From NCBI GenBank assembly GCA_903789615.1, contig CAIFEV010000004.1, forward strand, positions 124,001 through 188,000: DNA of 64,000 nt, given 5' to 3'. The stretch is from an uncultured Lachnospiraceae bacterium. Lineage in GTDB: Bacteria; Bacillota; Clostridia; Lachnospirales; Lachnospiraceae. This document shows positions 30,241 to 38,458 of the stretch, one piece after another; within the stretch, counting starts at the first letter, position 1; each line of letters opens with the position of its first letter. The notes under the pieces are model-generated. The model did no database searches and was not told the DNA's origin. It worked only from the letters and a program-made list of their open reading frames with translations. The position numbers and the translations under genes were made by a program.

Positions 30241-30741
30241 ATGGAACATGTAGAGATTGAGCGCCGTTTCCGCGTCCGGAGTATTCCGCAGGATCTGTCC
30301 GCCTTTCGGAAACGGGTGATTGAACAGGGATACTTAAGTGTCTCACCGACTGTCAGAGTCCGCCGCGATGACGGAGAATTCTATCTCACCTATAAGAACG
30401 GCAAAGGCACCGCGCACACGGAGTATAATCTCCCGCTCACGCCGGAAAGTTATGCCCACCTGCTCGCAAAGGCCGACGGCATCCGCATCTGCAAAGACCG
30501 GTACGAAATTCCGGACGGGAATCTCATAATCGAGCTGGACATCTTTCACGGAGATCTTGAAGGACTCCGGTGGGCAGAAGTGGAATTTCCGACCCTTGAA
30601 GAGGCCGAGGGTTATCAGAAGCCTGCCTGGTTTGGCGAGGAAATCACCGGCATCTGCACCAATGCCGCATTAAGCCGTATGAGTCATGCGGAAGCGGCAG
30701 CATTGGTCAGCAGGGAGATGAAGGAGCCTTCTGCGTCTTGA
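30241..30741 (+). CDS. CYTH-domain protein (triphosphate tunnel enzyme family)
   Basis: A 166-residue protein beginning MEHVEIERRFRV, the ExExR/K start of the CYTH fold, followed by VRVRRDDGEFYLTYKNGKG and a later ELDIFHGDLEGLRWAEVEF, which supply alternating charged residues lining the tunnel. Relatives hydrolyse inorganic triphosphate or make cAMP; bacterial short forms are usually triphosphatases, so this is an inference. The ATG at 30241 has AAGGAG upstream. Its last 35 bases overlap the 3' end of the convergent recJ gene. Confidence 0.85.
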   Translation: MEHVEIERRFRVRSIPQDLSAFRKRVIEQGYLSVSPTVRVRRDDGEFYLTYKNGKGTAHTEYNLPLTPESYAHLLAKADGIRICKDRYEIPDGNLIIELDIFHGDLEGLRWAEVEFPTLEEAEGYQKPAWFGEEITGICTNAALSRMSHAEAAALVSREMKEPSAS

Positions 30742-32440
30742 ATTTGCGGATCACGATCTGCAGAGACTCCCGTCCCTGATATACGTTGACGGACGGTTCG
30801 TAGCAGGCGGCGATCGTACTGCCCGGCGCGGGCAGATCCCTTCCGCCGTTAAACCCGGAGGATCCGAACATTCTGGCGTGCAGAGTGTTTCCGCGCGCCG
30901 TGCGCAGCGTGACATCACACACGTTGCGGCTTCGCCCGAACACCCTCGTTCCGGCCACATACAGGCCGCGGTCCGCAAAGGCGGGCGAGGCATTCCCCTC
31001 TCCGAAAGGTTCAAGGAGAGGAATCTGTCTCGCCACGCGCTCCATGCCGCTGTAATCCATGTTCAGCGGGTCCACCTGTGTCACTTCCGTCAGTTCGCGG
31101 TCCGTCAGCGTCTGCAGTTCATTGAGACGCCTGTCAAGCTCTCCCACATTTTCCGTCGGCAGCGAAAAGCCGGCCGCCTTCGGATGTCCTCCGAATGCCG
31201 TAAAGAGTTCCTTCACACGGCTTAACTCCCGGAACATATCATACCCTTCTATGGAGCGGCCGGATCCCTTTGAACCTTTATCCGTATCAACGACCACCAG
31301 TGTCGGGCGGTAGCAGCGCTCTTTCACGCGTCCGGCAACAATGCCGGCCACGGCCTCCGGGCACTCCGGCAGATGCAGAACAAGAACCGGCTTTTTGTCA
31401 ACATCTCTCTTCCGGACGAGTTCAAGGGCCTCCTCTGTCTGCTTTTCCGTCATATCTTTTCTCTTTTCATTCAGGTCTCGCAGCGTGCGGGCCAGATCCG
31501 CCGCCTCTGATGGATCCCGCGTCAGAAGAAGTTTCACGGCGATGTCAGCCGACGCCAGTCTCCCGCTCGCATTCAGACACGGTCCGATGACAAATCCCAG
31601 AATGTACGATGTAAATGTTCTTCCCTGTATCCCTGTGCTTTCATAAAGCGCCTGAAGCCCTTTATTTTCTGTGGACGGCAGGTGCGCAAGTCCGTACTTC
31701 ACAAGAATCCGGTTGTCTTTTTCAAGCGGCATGACATCGGTCACTGTGGCGACAGACGCAAGGCACGCGAGTTCCGAGAGAAGCCGCGCATCCCCGGTCA
31801 GAAGCCGGGCAAGCTGAAAGGAAAGTGCCGCGCCGCAGTAATCCCGGAATGACGCCGTCTCATCCGGCCTCCGGCAGTCCACTGCCACGTCAGAGGCCGG
31901 GCGCTGACTGATACCATCTATAACCGGCAGTTCATGGTGATCTGTTATGATGACCGTCATCCCGGCCGCTTTTGCTGCCTTGACCGCTTCTGCGGCCGAT
32001 ATTCCATTGTCACACGTCAGAATCGTGTCAACACCGTCCGAGACGGCCTCCCGGATCATGCGGACATTCATGCCATACCCGTCCGCGATGCGGTCCGGTA
32101 TAGAAAAACTTACGTCTGCGCCAAGATTTTCGAGAACCTTCATCAGGATCGCCGTCGAGCAGATCCCGTCGGCATCGTAATCGCCTATAATCCGGATTCT
32201 CTTTCCTTCCGCACACTTGCGCTTCAGCAGGGCAGCCGCCTGCGGGAGTTCTTTGATTTTTTCCGGCGCCTGCAGATCCTTCATGCCGCCTTCCAGATAC
32301 AGCCGGACGGTCTCCGGATCCGTGCTGCCGAGATTCTCTGCCAGAACACGTGCCACGACCGGATCCAGTTCCCGCTTTCCGGCAAGTGCCCTGTAATCTG
32401 CGCTGCAGCGCCTGGCCATCCAGACAGATTGGTCTTCCAA
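30707..32440 (-). CDS. recJ: Single-stranded-DNA-specific exonuclease RecJ
   Basis: A 577-residue 5'-3' ssDNA exonuclease used in recombination and repair. The DHH domain has IIGDYDADGICSTA, CDNGISAAEA and ITDHHELP. The DHHA1 domain has TAFGGHPKAAGFSLP, and an OB-like segment follows near the C-terminus. The start is TTG at 32440 with GAGGTG upstream; no better ATG exists. The gene ends inside the convergent CYTH gene. Confidence 0.93.
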   Translation of the reverse strand: MEDQSVWMARRCSADYRALAGKRELDPVVARVLAENLGSTDPETVRLYLEGGMKDLQAPEKIKELPQAAALLKRKCAEGKRIRIIGDYDADGICSTAILMKVLENLGADVSFSIPDRIADGYGMNVRMIREAVSDGVDTILTCDNGISAAEAVKAAKAAGMTVIITDHHELPVIDGISQRPASDVAVDCRRPDETASFRDYCGAALSFQLARLLTGDARLLSELACLASVATVTDVMPLEKDNRILVKYGLAHLPSTENKGLQALYESTGIQGRTFTSYILGFVIGPCLNASGRLASADIAVKLLLTRDPSEAADLARTLRDLNEKRKDMTEKQTEEALELVRKRDVDKKPVLVLHLPECPEAVAGIVAGRVKERCYRPTLVVVDTDKGSKGSGRSIEGYDMFRELSRVKELFTAFGGHPKAAGFSLPTENVGELDRRLNELQTLTDRELTEVTQVDPLNMDYSGMERVARQIPLLEPFGEGNASPAFADRGLYVAGTRVFGRSRNVCDVTLRTARGNTLHARMFGSSGFNGGRDLPAPGSTIAACYEPSVNVYQGRESLQIVIRKFKTQKAPSSPC

Positions 32441-32455
32441 GTTTCTTCACCTCTT

Positions 32456-32495
32456 AAAAAGCCGCACCAGAGCTTCTGTTCTCTGATGCGGCTTT
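32456..32495 (-). terminator. Terminator after secDF
   Basis: On the minus strand AAAGCCGCATCAGAG pairs with CTCTGGTGCGGCTTTTT (one G-U pair), followed by TTTTTAAG. It lies between secDF and recJ. Confidence 0.88.
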
Positions 32496-32507
32496 ACCGT
32501 TTCTTCT

Positions 32508-34754
32508 TTAAACAACAGCACCGTCGCTGCGTTTTTTCGGCTTTTCCTTTATTTTCTTCTGATACGCGTCCGCTGCACCCTTCTTCTTCCCTCCGAAATC
32601 ATACCAGAGAGCGGATGTGATGAAGATGGACGAATACGCACCGCAGATAACGCCGACCATCAGCGGAGCCGAGAACTCACGGACACTTGATACGCCGAAG
32701 ATGAACAGCGCCGCCAGCATGATAAATGTCGAAATATTCGTATTCAGGCTTCGCTGGAGTGTATTGGTGATTGCCCGGTTCACAAGTTCCGTTATGTCCG
32801 TCCTGCTGTTCGCGCTCTTCAGCAGTTCGCGGATACGGTCGAAAATGATGATCGTCGCATTGATCGAATAGCCGAGGATCGTGAGCATACAAGCGATGAA
32901 TGTCGTGCCGACCGTCGTGCGGGACCACGCGTAGAAGGCAAAGACAACCAGGATATCGTGGAACAGAGCAAGTACCGCTGCGCTCGCAAACTTGATGTCA
33001 CGGAATCTCAGCCAGATGTACAGGAGCATGCACGCAAGGGCGATTACAACCGACACAAGGGCGTCACGCCGCATCGTCGAGCTCACGGAGCCCGATATCG
33101 AGTCGGATTCTACAACCGTTCCGTCCTGAATCGGGAACTGTGCGGTGACTGCATCCTCAACGGCACGGCGCTGATCCTGATCCAGTGTCGAGGTCTTGAA
33201 GGTCACCTGCGTGGAATCTTTCACCTTCTGCTGCTGAACCTGGGAGATGCCGGCAGCCTGCTGGATTACCGGAATGATCTGCGATTCGATTTCTCCCTGC
33301 GTGTATTCCTTATCAAACGTAAATGTCGTCTGCGTACCGCCGGCAAATTCAATCGAGAAATTCAGGATGCTGCCGGTTGAAGCCTTGAAGATGCCGAGCG
33401 CGGCAAATCCGGATGCGATAAGCGCAGCGGAGAAGATGTAGCACTTTTTGCGCACCTTCAGGAAGTCGTAATTCTTCTTGTATACTGTCTTGCCGTAGAA
33501 CTTCGGATCTTTAAAGCCTAAGTTGTAGAACAGGCGCATAATCGTGCGTGTCACGATGAACGCCGTGAACATGGACAGGACATTGCCCAGGATCAGTGTC
33601 GTCGCGAAGCCCTTGATCGTGCCGGAACCGAAGATCTCCAGAACAATGCCGGCAATGATTGTTGTCACGTTTCCGTCGACGATGGAGGACATTGCCTTGT
33701 GGTAGCCTGCGCCGATCGCATTGTCAACACTTCTTCCGAGACCAATCTCTTCCTTGATGCGCGAGTAAATGATGATGTTCGCGTCAACCGCCATGCCAAG
33801 TCCGAGGATGATGCCGGCGATTCCGGGCAGCGTCAGGGTCAGCTGGTAAGCGGAGAGAATGACCATCTCCATGGCGAGATACAGCCACAGCGCGATCATG
33901 GCCACAACGCCCGGCATACGGTAAAGCACAATCATGAAGACGGCAAGCACGATCAAACCGACAACCGCCGCGATCTTGGCCAGATGGATCGCACTGCTTC
34001 CCAGCTGTGCGCCTACGATATTGGACGAAACTTCCGTCAGAGTCAGCGGAATGGCACCGATACGGATATATGTAGCCAGGTTGTTTGCCGCATCATACGT
34101 CTCCATGCCCGTGATGACAGCAGAGCCGCCGCTGATGGCCTCATTAACTCTCGGGGCCGATACAACCTCGCCGTCATACACGATGTAGATGTAGCTGCCG
34201 ACATTGTCCGATGTCGCCTGCTCGAACTTCGCCGCGCCATCGTCGGTAAATGTGAGGGACACCCCGTACGGTGAGTTTGACGAGCTGGAGGAAGTGTCGG
34301 TGTAAGCCTGTGCTTCCTTCACGTCCGATCCGGTCAGAAGCGGTGTGTAATCCTCGCCGTTCTTCATCGACGTGTAACCGGTTGAATCCAGAAACTCAAG
34401 CGATCCCGGAGTCCCCAGCTCCTGCAGGATCTCGTCTGCGTTGGTCACACCCGGGATCTCAACTGTGATCCGGTTCGAACCGGACTGATACACCTGGGAT
34501 TCGGTGCTGTCGCCCTCGACACGTTTCTGCAGCTTGTAGATCGTGTCCTCCATGTCCTGCGCGGACGGATTTTCATCCTGTGCCTCATACGTGACGCTCA
34601 CACCACCGGCCAGATCAAGACCGCGGCGGATCGCGCTGATCGAACCGGAAGCATCCGGTCCGATGCCGATGAGCGAGACAACCGAGAGGCCGATGAGCGC
34701 CACCAGAAGGATGATGCTGTACACGGCCATCCTGGCTTTACTGTACTTTACCAT
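32508..34754 (-). CDS. secDF: Fused protein translocase subunit SecDF
   Basis: A 748-residue membrane protein joining SecD and SecF, which use the proton gradient to pull exported proteins through SecYEG. The SecD half begins with a membrane helix and GLDLAGGVSVTYEAQ, has the extracytoplasmic P1 domain, and GMAVDANIIIYSRIKEE in a later helix. The SecF half starts near residue 430, with IEFAGGTQTTF and GYSINATIIIFDRIRE. About 12 membrane segments. The acidic/basic tail ends KKRSDGAVV. It follows scfB and ends at a terminator. Confidence 0.96.
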   Translation of the reverse strand: MVKYSKARMAVYSIILLVALIGLSVVSLIGIGPDASGSISAIRRGLDLAGGVSVTYEAQDENPSAQDMEDTIYKLQKRVEGDSTESQVYQSGSNRITVEIPGVTNADEILQELGTPGSLEFLDSTGYTSMKNGEDYTPLLTGSDVKEAQAYTDTSSSSSNSPYGVSLTFTDDGAAKFEQATSDNVGSYIYIVYDGEVVSAPRVNEAISGGSAVITGMETYDAANNLATYIRIGAIPLTLTEVSSNIVGAQLGSSAIHLAKIAAVVGLIVLAVFMIVLYRMPGVVAMIALWLYLAMEMVILSAYQLTLTLPGIAGIILGLGMAVDANIIIYSRIKEEIGLGRSVDNAIGAGYHKAMSSIVDGNVTTIIAGIVLEIFGSGTIKGFATTLILGNVLSMFTAFIVTRTIMRLFYNLGFKDPKFYGKTVYKKNYDFLKVRKKCYIFSAALIASGFAALGIFKASTGSILNFSIEFAGGTQTTFTFDKEYTQGEIESQIIPVIQQAAGISQVQQQKVKDSTQVTFKTSTLDQDQRRAVEDAVTAQFPIQDGTVVESDSISGSVSSTMRRDALVSVVIALACMLLYIWLRFRDIKFASAAVLALFHDILVVFAFYAWSRTTVGTTFIACMLTILGYSINATIIIFDRIRELLKSANSRTDITELVNRAITNTLQRSLNTNISTFIMLAALFIFGVSSVREFSAPLMVGVICGAYSSIFITSALWYDFGGKKKGAADAYQKKIKEKPKKRSDGAVV

Positions 34755-34778
34755 AACAATCCTGCTCTTCCTTTCTCC

Positions 34779-36164
34779 TTATGAATTTACTTCCGCATCT
34801 TCACCGCGCGCGTCGGCAAGCGCCGCCCGGATCATCAGAGCGCACTCGATGCGCTTGCGCTGCATCTCGCATCCGATCTCGTACGGTTCATCGATGGACT
34901 GATTGAAATTATAGGCATTGGCAGAACATCCGCCGCTGCAGTAATACTTGGCAAAGCAGTTCCGGCACTTTTCTCTTGTGTACACATTGCTCTGGCGGAA
35001 CATCTGCCGGATATCCGGGCGTGTGATGCCTTCATCGACATTGCCCATAAGGAACTTTTCATCCCCCACAAACTGGTGGCACGGATACAGATCCCCCCAC
35101 GGAGTCACCGCAAGGTACTCACATCCGGACCCGCAGCCCTGAAGCCTTTTGGCAACACACGGACCGCGGTCGATATCAATCATAAAGTGAAAGAAATTGA
35201 AACCGCGCCCCTCGAGTTTGCGCTTTAGCAGCTCAGCCGCCAGTTCCTCATAGTTCTCCATGATCTGCGGCATGTCCTCTTCGCGGATCGCATAGTCATC
35301 TTCCGGCTTTGCCACAACCGGTTCCACGGAAATCTGCTCGAATCCCTCGTCGGCGAAGTGCAGGACATCTTTTGCGAAGTCCAGATTGTAATGCGTGAAT
35401 GTGCCGCGGACATAATAATTCATCTGATGACGGCTTTCCGCCAGCTTTTTGTACTTCGGCATGATGATGTCATACGTGCTGCCGGCATGATTGCGCGTCG
35501 GACGCATGAAATCATTGATCTCCTTGCGGCCGTCGATGCTCAGTACAACATTGGACATCTCCCGGTTGATGAATTCACACATGGAATCATCGAGCAGGAT
35601 GCCATTGGTTGTCAGCGTAAAACGGAAATTCTTGTTGTAAGGCTTTTCAAGACTTCTTCCGTAAGCAACCAGCTGCTTAACGACTTCAAAATTCATTGTC
35701 GGCTCGCCGCCGAAGAAATCAACCTCCAGGTTCCGGTGGTTTCCGGAATTCCTGACCAGAAAATCAAGCGCTTTTTTCCCGACCTCATAGCTCATGAGCG
35801 CACGGCGTCCGTGATACTCCCCTTCTCCTGCAAAACAGTAGCGGCATGCAAGATTGCAGTCGTGTGCGATGTGCAGGCAGAGAGCCTTTACCTGAACCGG
35901 CCTTGACTTGAACGCGTCCACATAATCCCTGTAGATATCCTCCGTGAACAGGCGTCCTTCTTTCTTCAGCTCTCCGATCTCGTCATATGTGTCGCGGATG
36001 TCCTCTTCCGGATAGCGGTCCCGCATTTTCTGGACCAGTTCTTCTCTGCTGCTGCTCTGCCAGAGCGGAATCATCTCATAGGCAAGGTCATCCACCAGAT
36101 GAACCGAACCTGACTCCACGTCCATGACGATATTATATCCGTTTAATTTATACTGATGAATCAT
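34779..36164 (-). CDS. scfB: Radical SAM/SPASM maturase of the SCIFF peptide
   Basis: A 461-residue radical SAM enzyme. An N-terminal RRE-like segment (1-85, YKLNGYNIVMDVESGSVHLV) precedes the radical SAM core with HDCNLACRYCF (CxxxCxxC) and DFFGGEPTMN. The C-terminal SPASM domain holds auxiliary cluster cysteines (CVAKRLQGCGSGCEYLAV, CHQF, CRNCFAKYYCSGGCSANAYN). In characterised clostridial systems this enzyme forms Cys-to-Thr thioether cross-links in the SCIFF peptide. The peptide gene is immediately upstream, separated by an attenuator-like hairpin. secDF follows closely, a common arrangement in Clostridia. Confidence 0.96.
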   Translation of the reverse strand: MIHQYKLNGYNIVMDVESGSVHLVDDLAYEMIPLWQSSSREELVQKMRDRYPEEDIRDTYDEIGELKKEGRLFTEDIYRDYVDAFKSRPVQVKALCLHIAHDCNLACRYCFAGEGEYHGRRALMSYEVGKKALDFLVRNSGNHRNLEVDFFGGEPTMNFEVVKQLVAYGRSLEKPYNKNFRFTLTTNGILLDDSMCEFINREMSNVVLSIDGRKEINDFMRPTRNHAGSTYDIIMPKYKKLAESRHQMNYYVRGTFTHYNLDFAKDVLHFADEGFEQISVEPVVAKPEDDYAIREEDMPQIMENYEELAAELLKRKLEGRGFNFFHFMIDIDRGPCVAKRLQGCGSGCEYLAVTPWGDLYPCHQFVGDEKFLMGNVDEGITRPDIRQMFRQSNVYTREKCRNCFAKYYCSGGCSANAYNFNQSIDEPYEIGCEMQRKRIECALMIRAALADARGEDAEVNS

Positions 36165-36200
36165 ACGTCCCCGAAATCTTTTGAAATAAAAAACTTTAAA

Positions 36201-36238
36201 AATAATAAGAGAGCGCCAAAACGAAACGGCACCCCCTT
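36201..36238 (-). terminator. Attenuator/terminator hairpin between scfA and scfB
   Basis: On the minus strand AAGGGGGTGCC pairs with GGCGCTCTCTT (11 pairs, three of them G-U) around a 10-base loop, followed by ATTATTTTT. It would give more peptide than maturase transcript. Confidence 0.65.
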
Positions 36239-36259
36239 ATGTACAACTCTGACTGTCAG

Positions 36260-36406
36260 TTACCGGTTTTTGTTCTCGCAGTGCTGATTGCCCACTGTGC
36301 AGGATGTCTTGCATGCAGACTGGCAGGAAGTCTGGCATTCGCCGCAGCCGCCCGCTGCCATGGAATCCTTGAGAACCGTGTGATTAATCGTCTTGATGTG
36401 CTTCAT
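36260..36406 (-). CDS. scfA: SCIFF ranthipeptide precursor (six cysteines in a short peptide)
   Basis: A 48-residue peptide too short for routine ORF calling. It reads MKHIKTINHTVLKDSMAAGG and then has cysteines at 21, 24, 28, 32, 36 and 43 in a CGECQTSCQSACKTSC context, ending ENKNR. The KHIKTIN start and the six-cysteine core match the SCIFF family. Thr26, Ser27, Thr34, Ser35 and Thr37 are candidate thioether partners. AGGAGG lies five bases before the ATG and a strong promoter lies just upstream. The adjacent maturase confirms the assignment. The biological role of mature SCIFF peptides remains poorly defined; no export or protease gene is adjacent. Confidence 0.96.
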   Translation of the reverse strand: MKHIKTINHTVLKDSMAAGGCGECQTSCQSACKTSCTVGNQHCENKNR

Positions 36407-36437
36407 AGCGTCCTCCTTGCTTTCAAACCTGAAGAGA

Positions 36438-36466
36438 ATTATAGCATACGCCTATATAAGATTCAA
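36438..36466 (-). promoter_or_regulatory. Promoter of the SCIFF operon
   Basis: On the minus strand TTGAAT (36461-36466) and TATAAT (36438-36443), with an extended -10 TGC, are 17 bases apart. The leader to the scfA ATG is about 25 bases. The promoter overlaps the region just after the AEC transporter stop. Confidence 0.85.
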
Positions 36467-36472
36467 ACCGTT

Positions 36473-37441
36473 TTATATCATCCCGGCCGCGCGGCAGATG
36501 AAAATAAAAAGCGTCAGCGTGACAGACGAGAGCAGCGTCGTGAGCACAATGATCGACGACGACAGATCGGCGTCATTGCCCATGTTCTGCGCCATCACGT
36601 AGCCTGTCGCCGTGGCAGGCGAACCCAGCATGATGATGATCGCGACAAGTTCCTGATTCCGGAAACCTATCCAGGCGGCGAGCGGAAGAAAGATGACCAT
36701 CTGCCCCACCAGCTTGATAAAACCGGCTCCTATGGTCGGCCTGATTTTCTTTATCGCCTGCGCCCCCTTGAATCCCGCCCCGATGCACAGCAGCGCAACC
36801 GGTGTAGCCGTCTGGGACACAAGGCTCATCGTCTTGCTCACGATCACGGGGAACTGCACGTTAAAATACGAAAACGGCAGTCCCAGTACGATTCCGATGA
36901 TAATCGGATTCTTCAGAATGTTGACAAATGCTTTCTTCATCTGAGCGGACAGCTTCATGCCGCGCATATCGTCTCCGCCGTACTTTTCCGATGAGCCGAA
37001 TGTGAGGACCAGAACCGAAAAGATGTTGTACAGCGGAACCGCACTCGCGATCATCAGCGGGGCCATACCGGTGTCCCCGTACATATTCTGGATGAATGCC
37101 ATGCCGAGAATGGCCGCGCTCGAGCGGAAAGCCCCCTGCACGAAAGCCCCCACGCTCTCCTTTTCCTTCAGGGTAAGCTCCGCGAGAAGCCACTCCGCTG
37201 CAAAACACACCGTTGTCACAATGGCGCAGTACAGGACAAACCGAAGGTCAAAATTATTGCGGATATCGCTTCCTGCAATCTGCTGAAACAGCATCACCGG
37301 CAGTGCGCACTTGAACACGAACCGGTTTGCTTCAATCTCAAATCCTTTTCCTATCACGTTCAGCCGTCCCAGCACCCAGCCGATGACCATGACAAGAAAT
37401 ACCGGAAGTGTCGAGTTGACTGCAAAAATAAAGCTTTCCAT
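36473..37441 (-). CDS. AEC-family transporter (auxin efflux carrier type)
   Basis: A 322-residue membrane protein with about ten hydrophobic helices in two halves. The start FIFAVNSTLPVFLVMVIGW, the conserved NRFVFKCALPVMLF and the C-terminal AIIIMLGSPATATGYVMAQ with polar breaks are typical of the AEC/malonate-carrier family. Bacterial members carry organic acids such as malate or malonate; the substrate here cannot be read from sequence. It has its own promoter and lies upstream of scfA on the same strand. Confidence 0.88.
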   Translation of the reverse strand: MESFIFAVNSTLPVFLVMVIGWVLGRLNVIGKGFEIEANRFVFKCALPVMLFQQIAGSDIRNNFDLRFVLYCAIVTTVCFAAEWLLAELTLKEKESVGAFVQGAFRSSAAILGMAFIQNMYGDTGMAPLMIASAVPLYNIFSVLVLTFGSSEKYGGDDMRGMKLSAQMKKAFVNILKNPIIIGIVLGLPFSYFNVQFPVIVSKTMSLVSQTATPVALLCIGAGFKGAQAIKKIRPTIGAGFIKLVGQMVIFLPLAAWIGFRNQELVAIIIMLGSPATATGYVMAQNMGNDADLSSSIIVLTTLLSSVTLTLFIFICRAAGMI

Positions 37442-37486
37442 AAACCTGCCTGCTTCTTATCTGAAATCCTCTGTCGTTTCTTCAGC

Positions 37487-37515
37487 ATTATACGGTAGCA
37501 GAACTGTCTGCACAA
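37487..37515 (-). promoter_or_regulatory. Promoter of the AEC transporter gene
   Basis: On the minus strand TTGTGC (37510-37515) and TATAAT (37487-37492) are 17 bases apart, about 46 bases upstream of the ATG. Confidence 0.65.
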
Positions 37516-37589
37516 GCCGGACTGCCACACCCGCCTTTTGGCGGTACGCCCCTCTTTTCGCGCAAATCCGGATTATTTCAAATTTCCTG

Positions 37590-37618
37590 TTGACAGAAAA
37601 TGCCCGTTTTGCTATTAT
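37590..37618 (+). promoter_or_regulatory. Promoter of the tandem tRNA-Leu genes
   Basis: TTGACA (37590-37595) and TATTAT (37613-37618) with an extended -10 TGC are 17 bases apart, about 36 bases before the first tRNA. Confidence 0.88.
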
Positions 37619-37653
37619 ATACGAGTCGCAGGCAAGCGGCAGACAATTCAAAT

Positions 37654-37738
37654 GCAGTCGTGGCGGAATTGGCATACGCGCTAGACTAAGGATCTAGTGA
37701 GCATTGCGCTCGTGCGGGTTCAAGTCCCGCCGACTGCA
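37654..37738 (+). tRNA. tRNA-Leu(AAG)
   Basis: An 85-base class II tRNA. Acceptor GCAGTCG pairs with CGACTGC, discriminator A. The anticodon stem CTAGA/TCTAG encloses CTAAGGA, giving anticodon AAG. It has a long variable arm and a GTTCAAGTC T-loop. The CCA is not encoded. The first anticodon base is A, which would need deamination to inosine to read several CUN codons. Confidence 0.95.
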
Positions 37739-37743
37739 CTTAA

Positions 37744-37830
37744 GCGGAAGTGTCGGAATAGGCAGACGAGCAAGATTCAGGTTCTTGTGGGATATTACTT
37801 CCCGTGTGAGTTCAAGTCTCATCTTCCGCA
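37744..37830 (+). tRNA. tRNA-Leu(CAG)
   Basis: An 87-base class II tRNA five bases after the first. Acceptor GCGGAAG pairs with CTTCCGC, discriminator A. The anticodon stem CAAGA/TCTTG encloses TTCAGGT, giving anticodon CAG. It has a long variable arm and is co-transcribed with tRNA-Leu(AAG). The CCA is not encoded. Confidence 0.96.
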
Positions 37831-37833
37831 TCT

Positions 37834-37866
37834 AAAACCGTTCTGGTTTCCAGAGCGGTTTTTTTT
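37834..37866 (+). terminator. Terminator after the tRNA-Leu pair
   Basis: AAAACCGTTCTGG pairs with CCAGAGCGGTTTT around a 3-base loop and runs into eight Ts. Confidence 0.93.
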
Positions 37867-37952
37867 ATGTCTGCAGGCCCCGGCGCATGAACGCTGGATT
37901 TCTCATACTCACACTTTAAGTGCCATACCGTTTTTATATAACATGCCTTCAC

Positions 37953-37980
37953 GAAAAAAGAGCTCCTTTCGGAGCTCTCA
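37953..37980 (-). terminator. Terminator after the HPr-like gene
   Basis: The perfect AGAGCTCC/GGAGCTCT stem with a 4-base loop is followed on the minus strand by TTTTTTCG. It ends the minus-strand block that runs towards it from 43.2 kb. Confidence 0.9.
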
Positions 37981-37993
37981 GAGATTCATCGTA

Positions 37994-38227
37994 TTACGCA
38001 AGGTACTCGCCGATATCCCGGAGAATGTCTTCCAGTTCTCCGTGGTCATCATTGATTGTGAGCCTGAGCGGCTGGCTCAGGTCCAGGCTGAACATTGCGA
38101 TCATCGACTTCGCGTCGACTGTCGTGTGTCCTGATTCGATATCAAAGCCGCAGGCGTATTTGCTGATACGACTGATGAAATCCTCCACTTTTTCTACGGA
38201 ATCAAGCAGCACCGAGACCGTAAACAT
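37994..38227 (-). CDS. HPr-like protein lacking the phosphorylatable histidine
   Basis: A 77-residue protein. SRISKYACGFDIESG and VDAKSMIAMFSLDLSQPLRLTI align with the HPr fold of PTS phosphocarrier proteins, and the regulatory serine position (HPr Ser46) is kept in AKSM. The active-site IHARPA segment is missing: the corresponding N-terminal stretch reads SVEKVEDF with no histidine. It therefore cannot act as an ordinary PTS phosphocarrier; a regulatory or structural role is possible but unknown. It follows the DUF6465 gene by about 30 bases and is the last gene before a terminator. Confidence 0.75.
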   Translation of the reverse strand: MFTVSVLLDSVEKVEDFISRISKYACGFDIESGHTTVDAKSMIAMFSLDLSQPLRLTINDDHGELEDILRDIGEYLA

Positions 38228-38257
38228 CTCTACCTCCTGTTATCCTTCAAAACCGTT

Positions 38258-38458
38258 TCAGAAATTTACCATTCCGGCATTGTCGTTGATCACGTAATAC
38301 GCCGCCTTATCCTCCGGCTTGAGATATATATTCACTGTCCGGATCTCATCGCTGTGATCCTTTTTGTACTGCTCCTGTGCCTTTTTCACGAGGTCGGCCT
38401 CTTTATACTGAACGCCGCCGTACTCGAGAAATGCTTCTACAGAGATTTTCTTCGTCAT
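38258..38458 (-). CDS. DUF6465 family small protein
   Basis: A 66-residue protein resembling DUF6465 proteins of Lachnospiraceae. Visible are an N-terminal FLEYGGVQYKEADLVKKA, a lysine-rich helix, and the C-terminal VNIYLKPEDKAAYYVINDN. No membrane segment, signal or catalytic motif is seen. AAAGGGG lies upstream of the ATG. Function unknown. It is followed directly by the HPr-like gene, probably co-transcribed. Confidence 0.75.
   Translation of the reverse strand: MTKKISVEAFLEYGGVQYKEADLVKKAQEQYKKDHSDEIRTVNIYLKPEDKAAYYVINDNAGMVNF

Noticed and set aside
36260-36406. Treating the cysteine-rich small peptide as a metallothionein or bacteriocin.
   Set aside because: The N-terminus, six-cysteine spacing and adjacent SPASM maturase fit SCIFF specifically.
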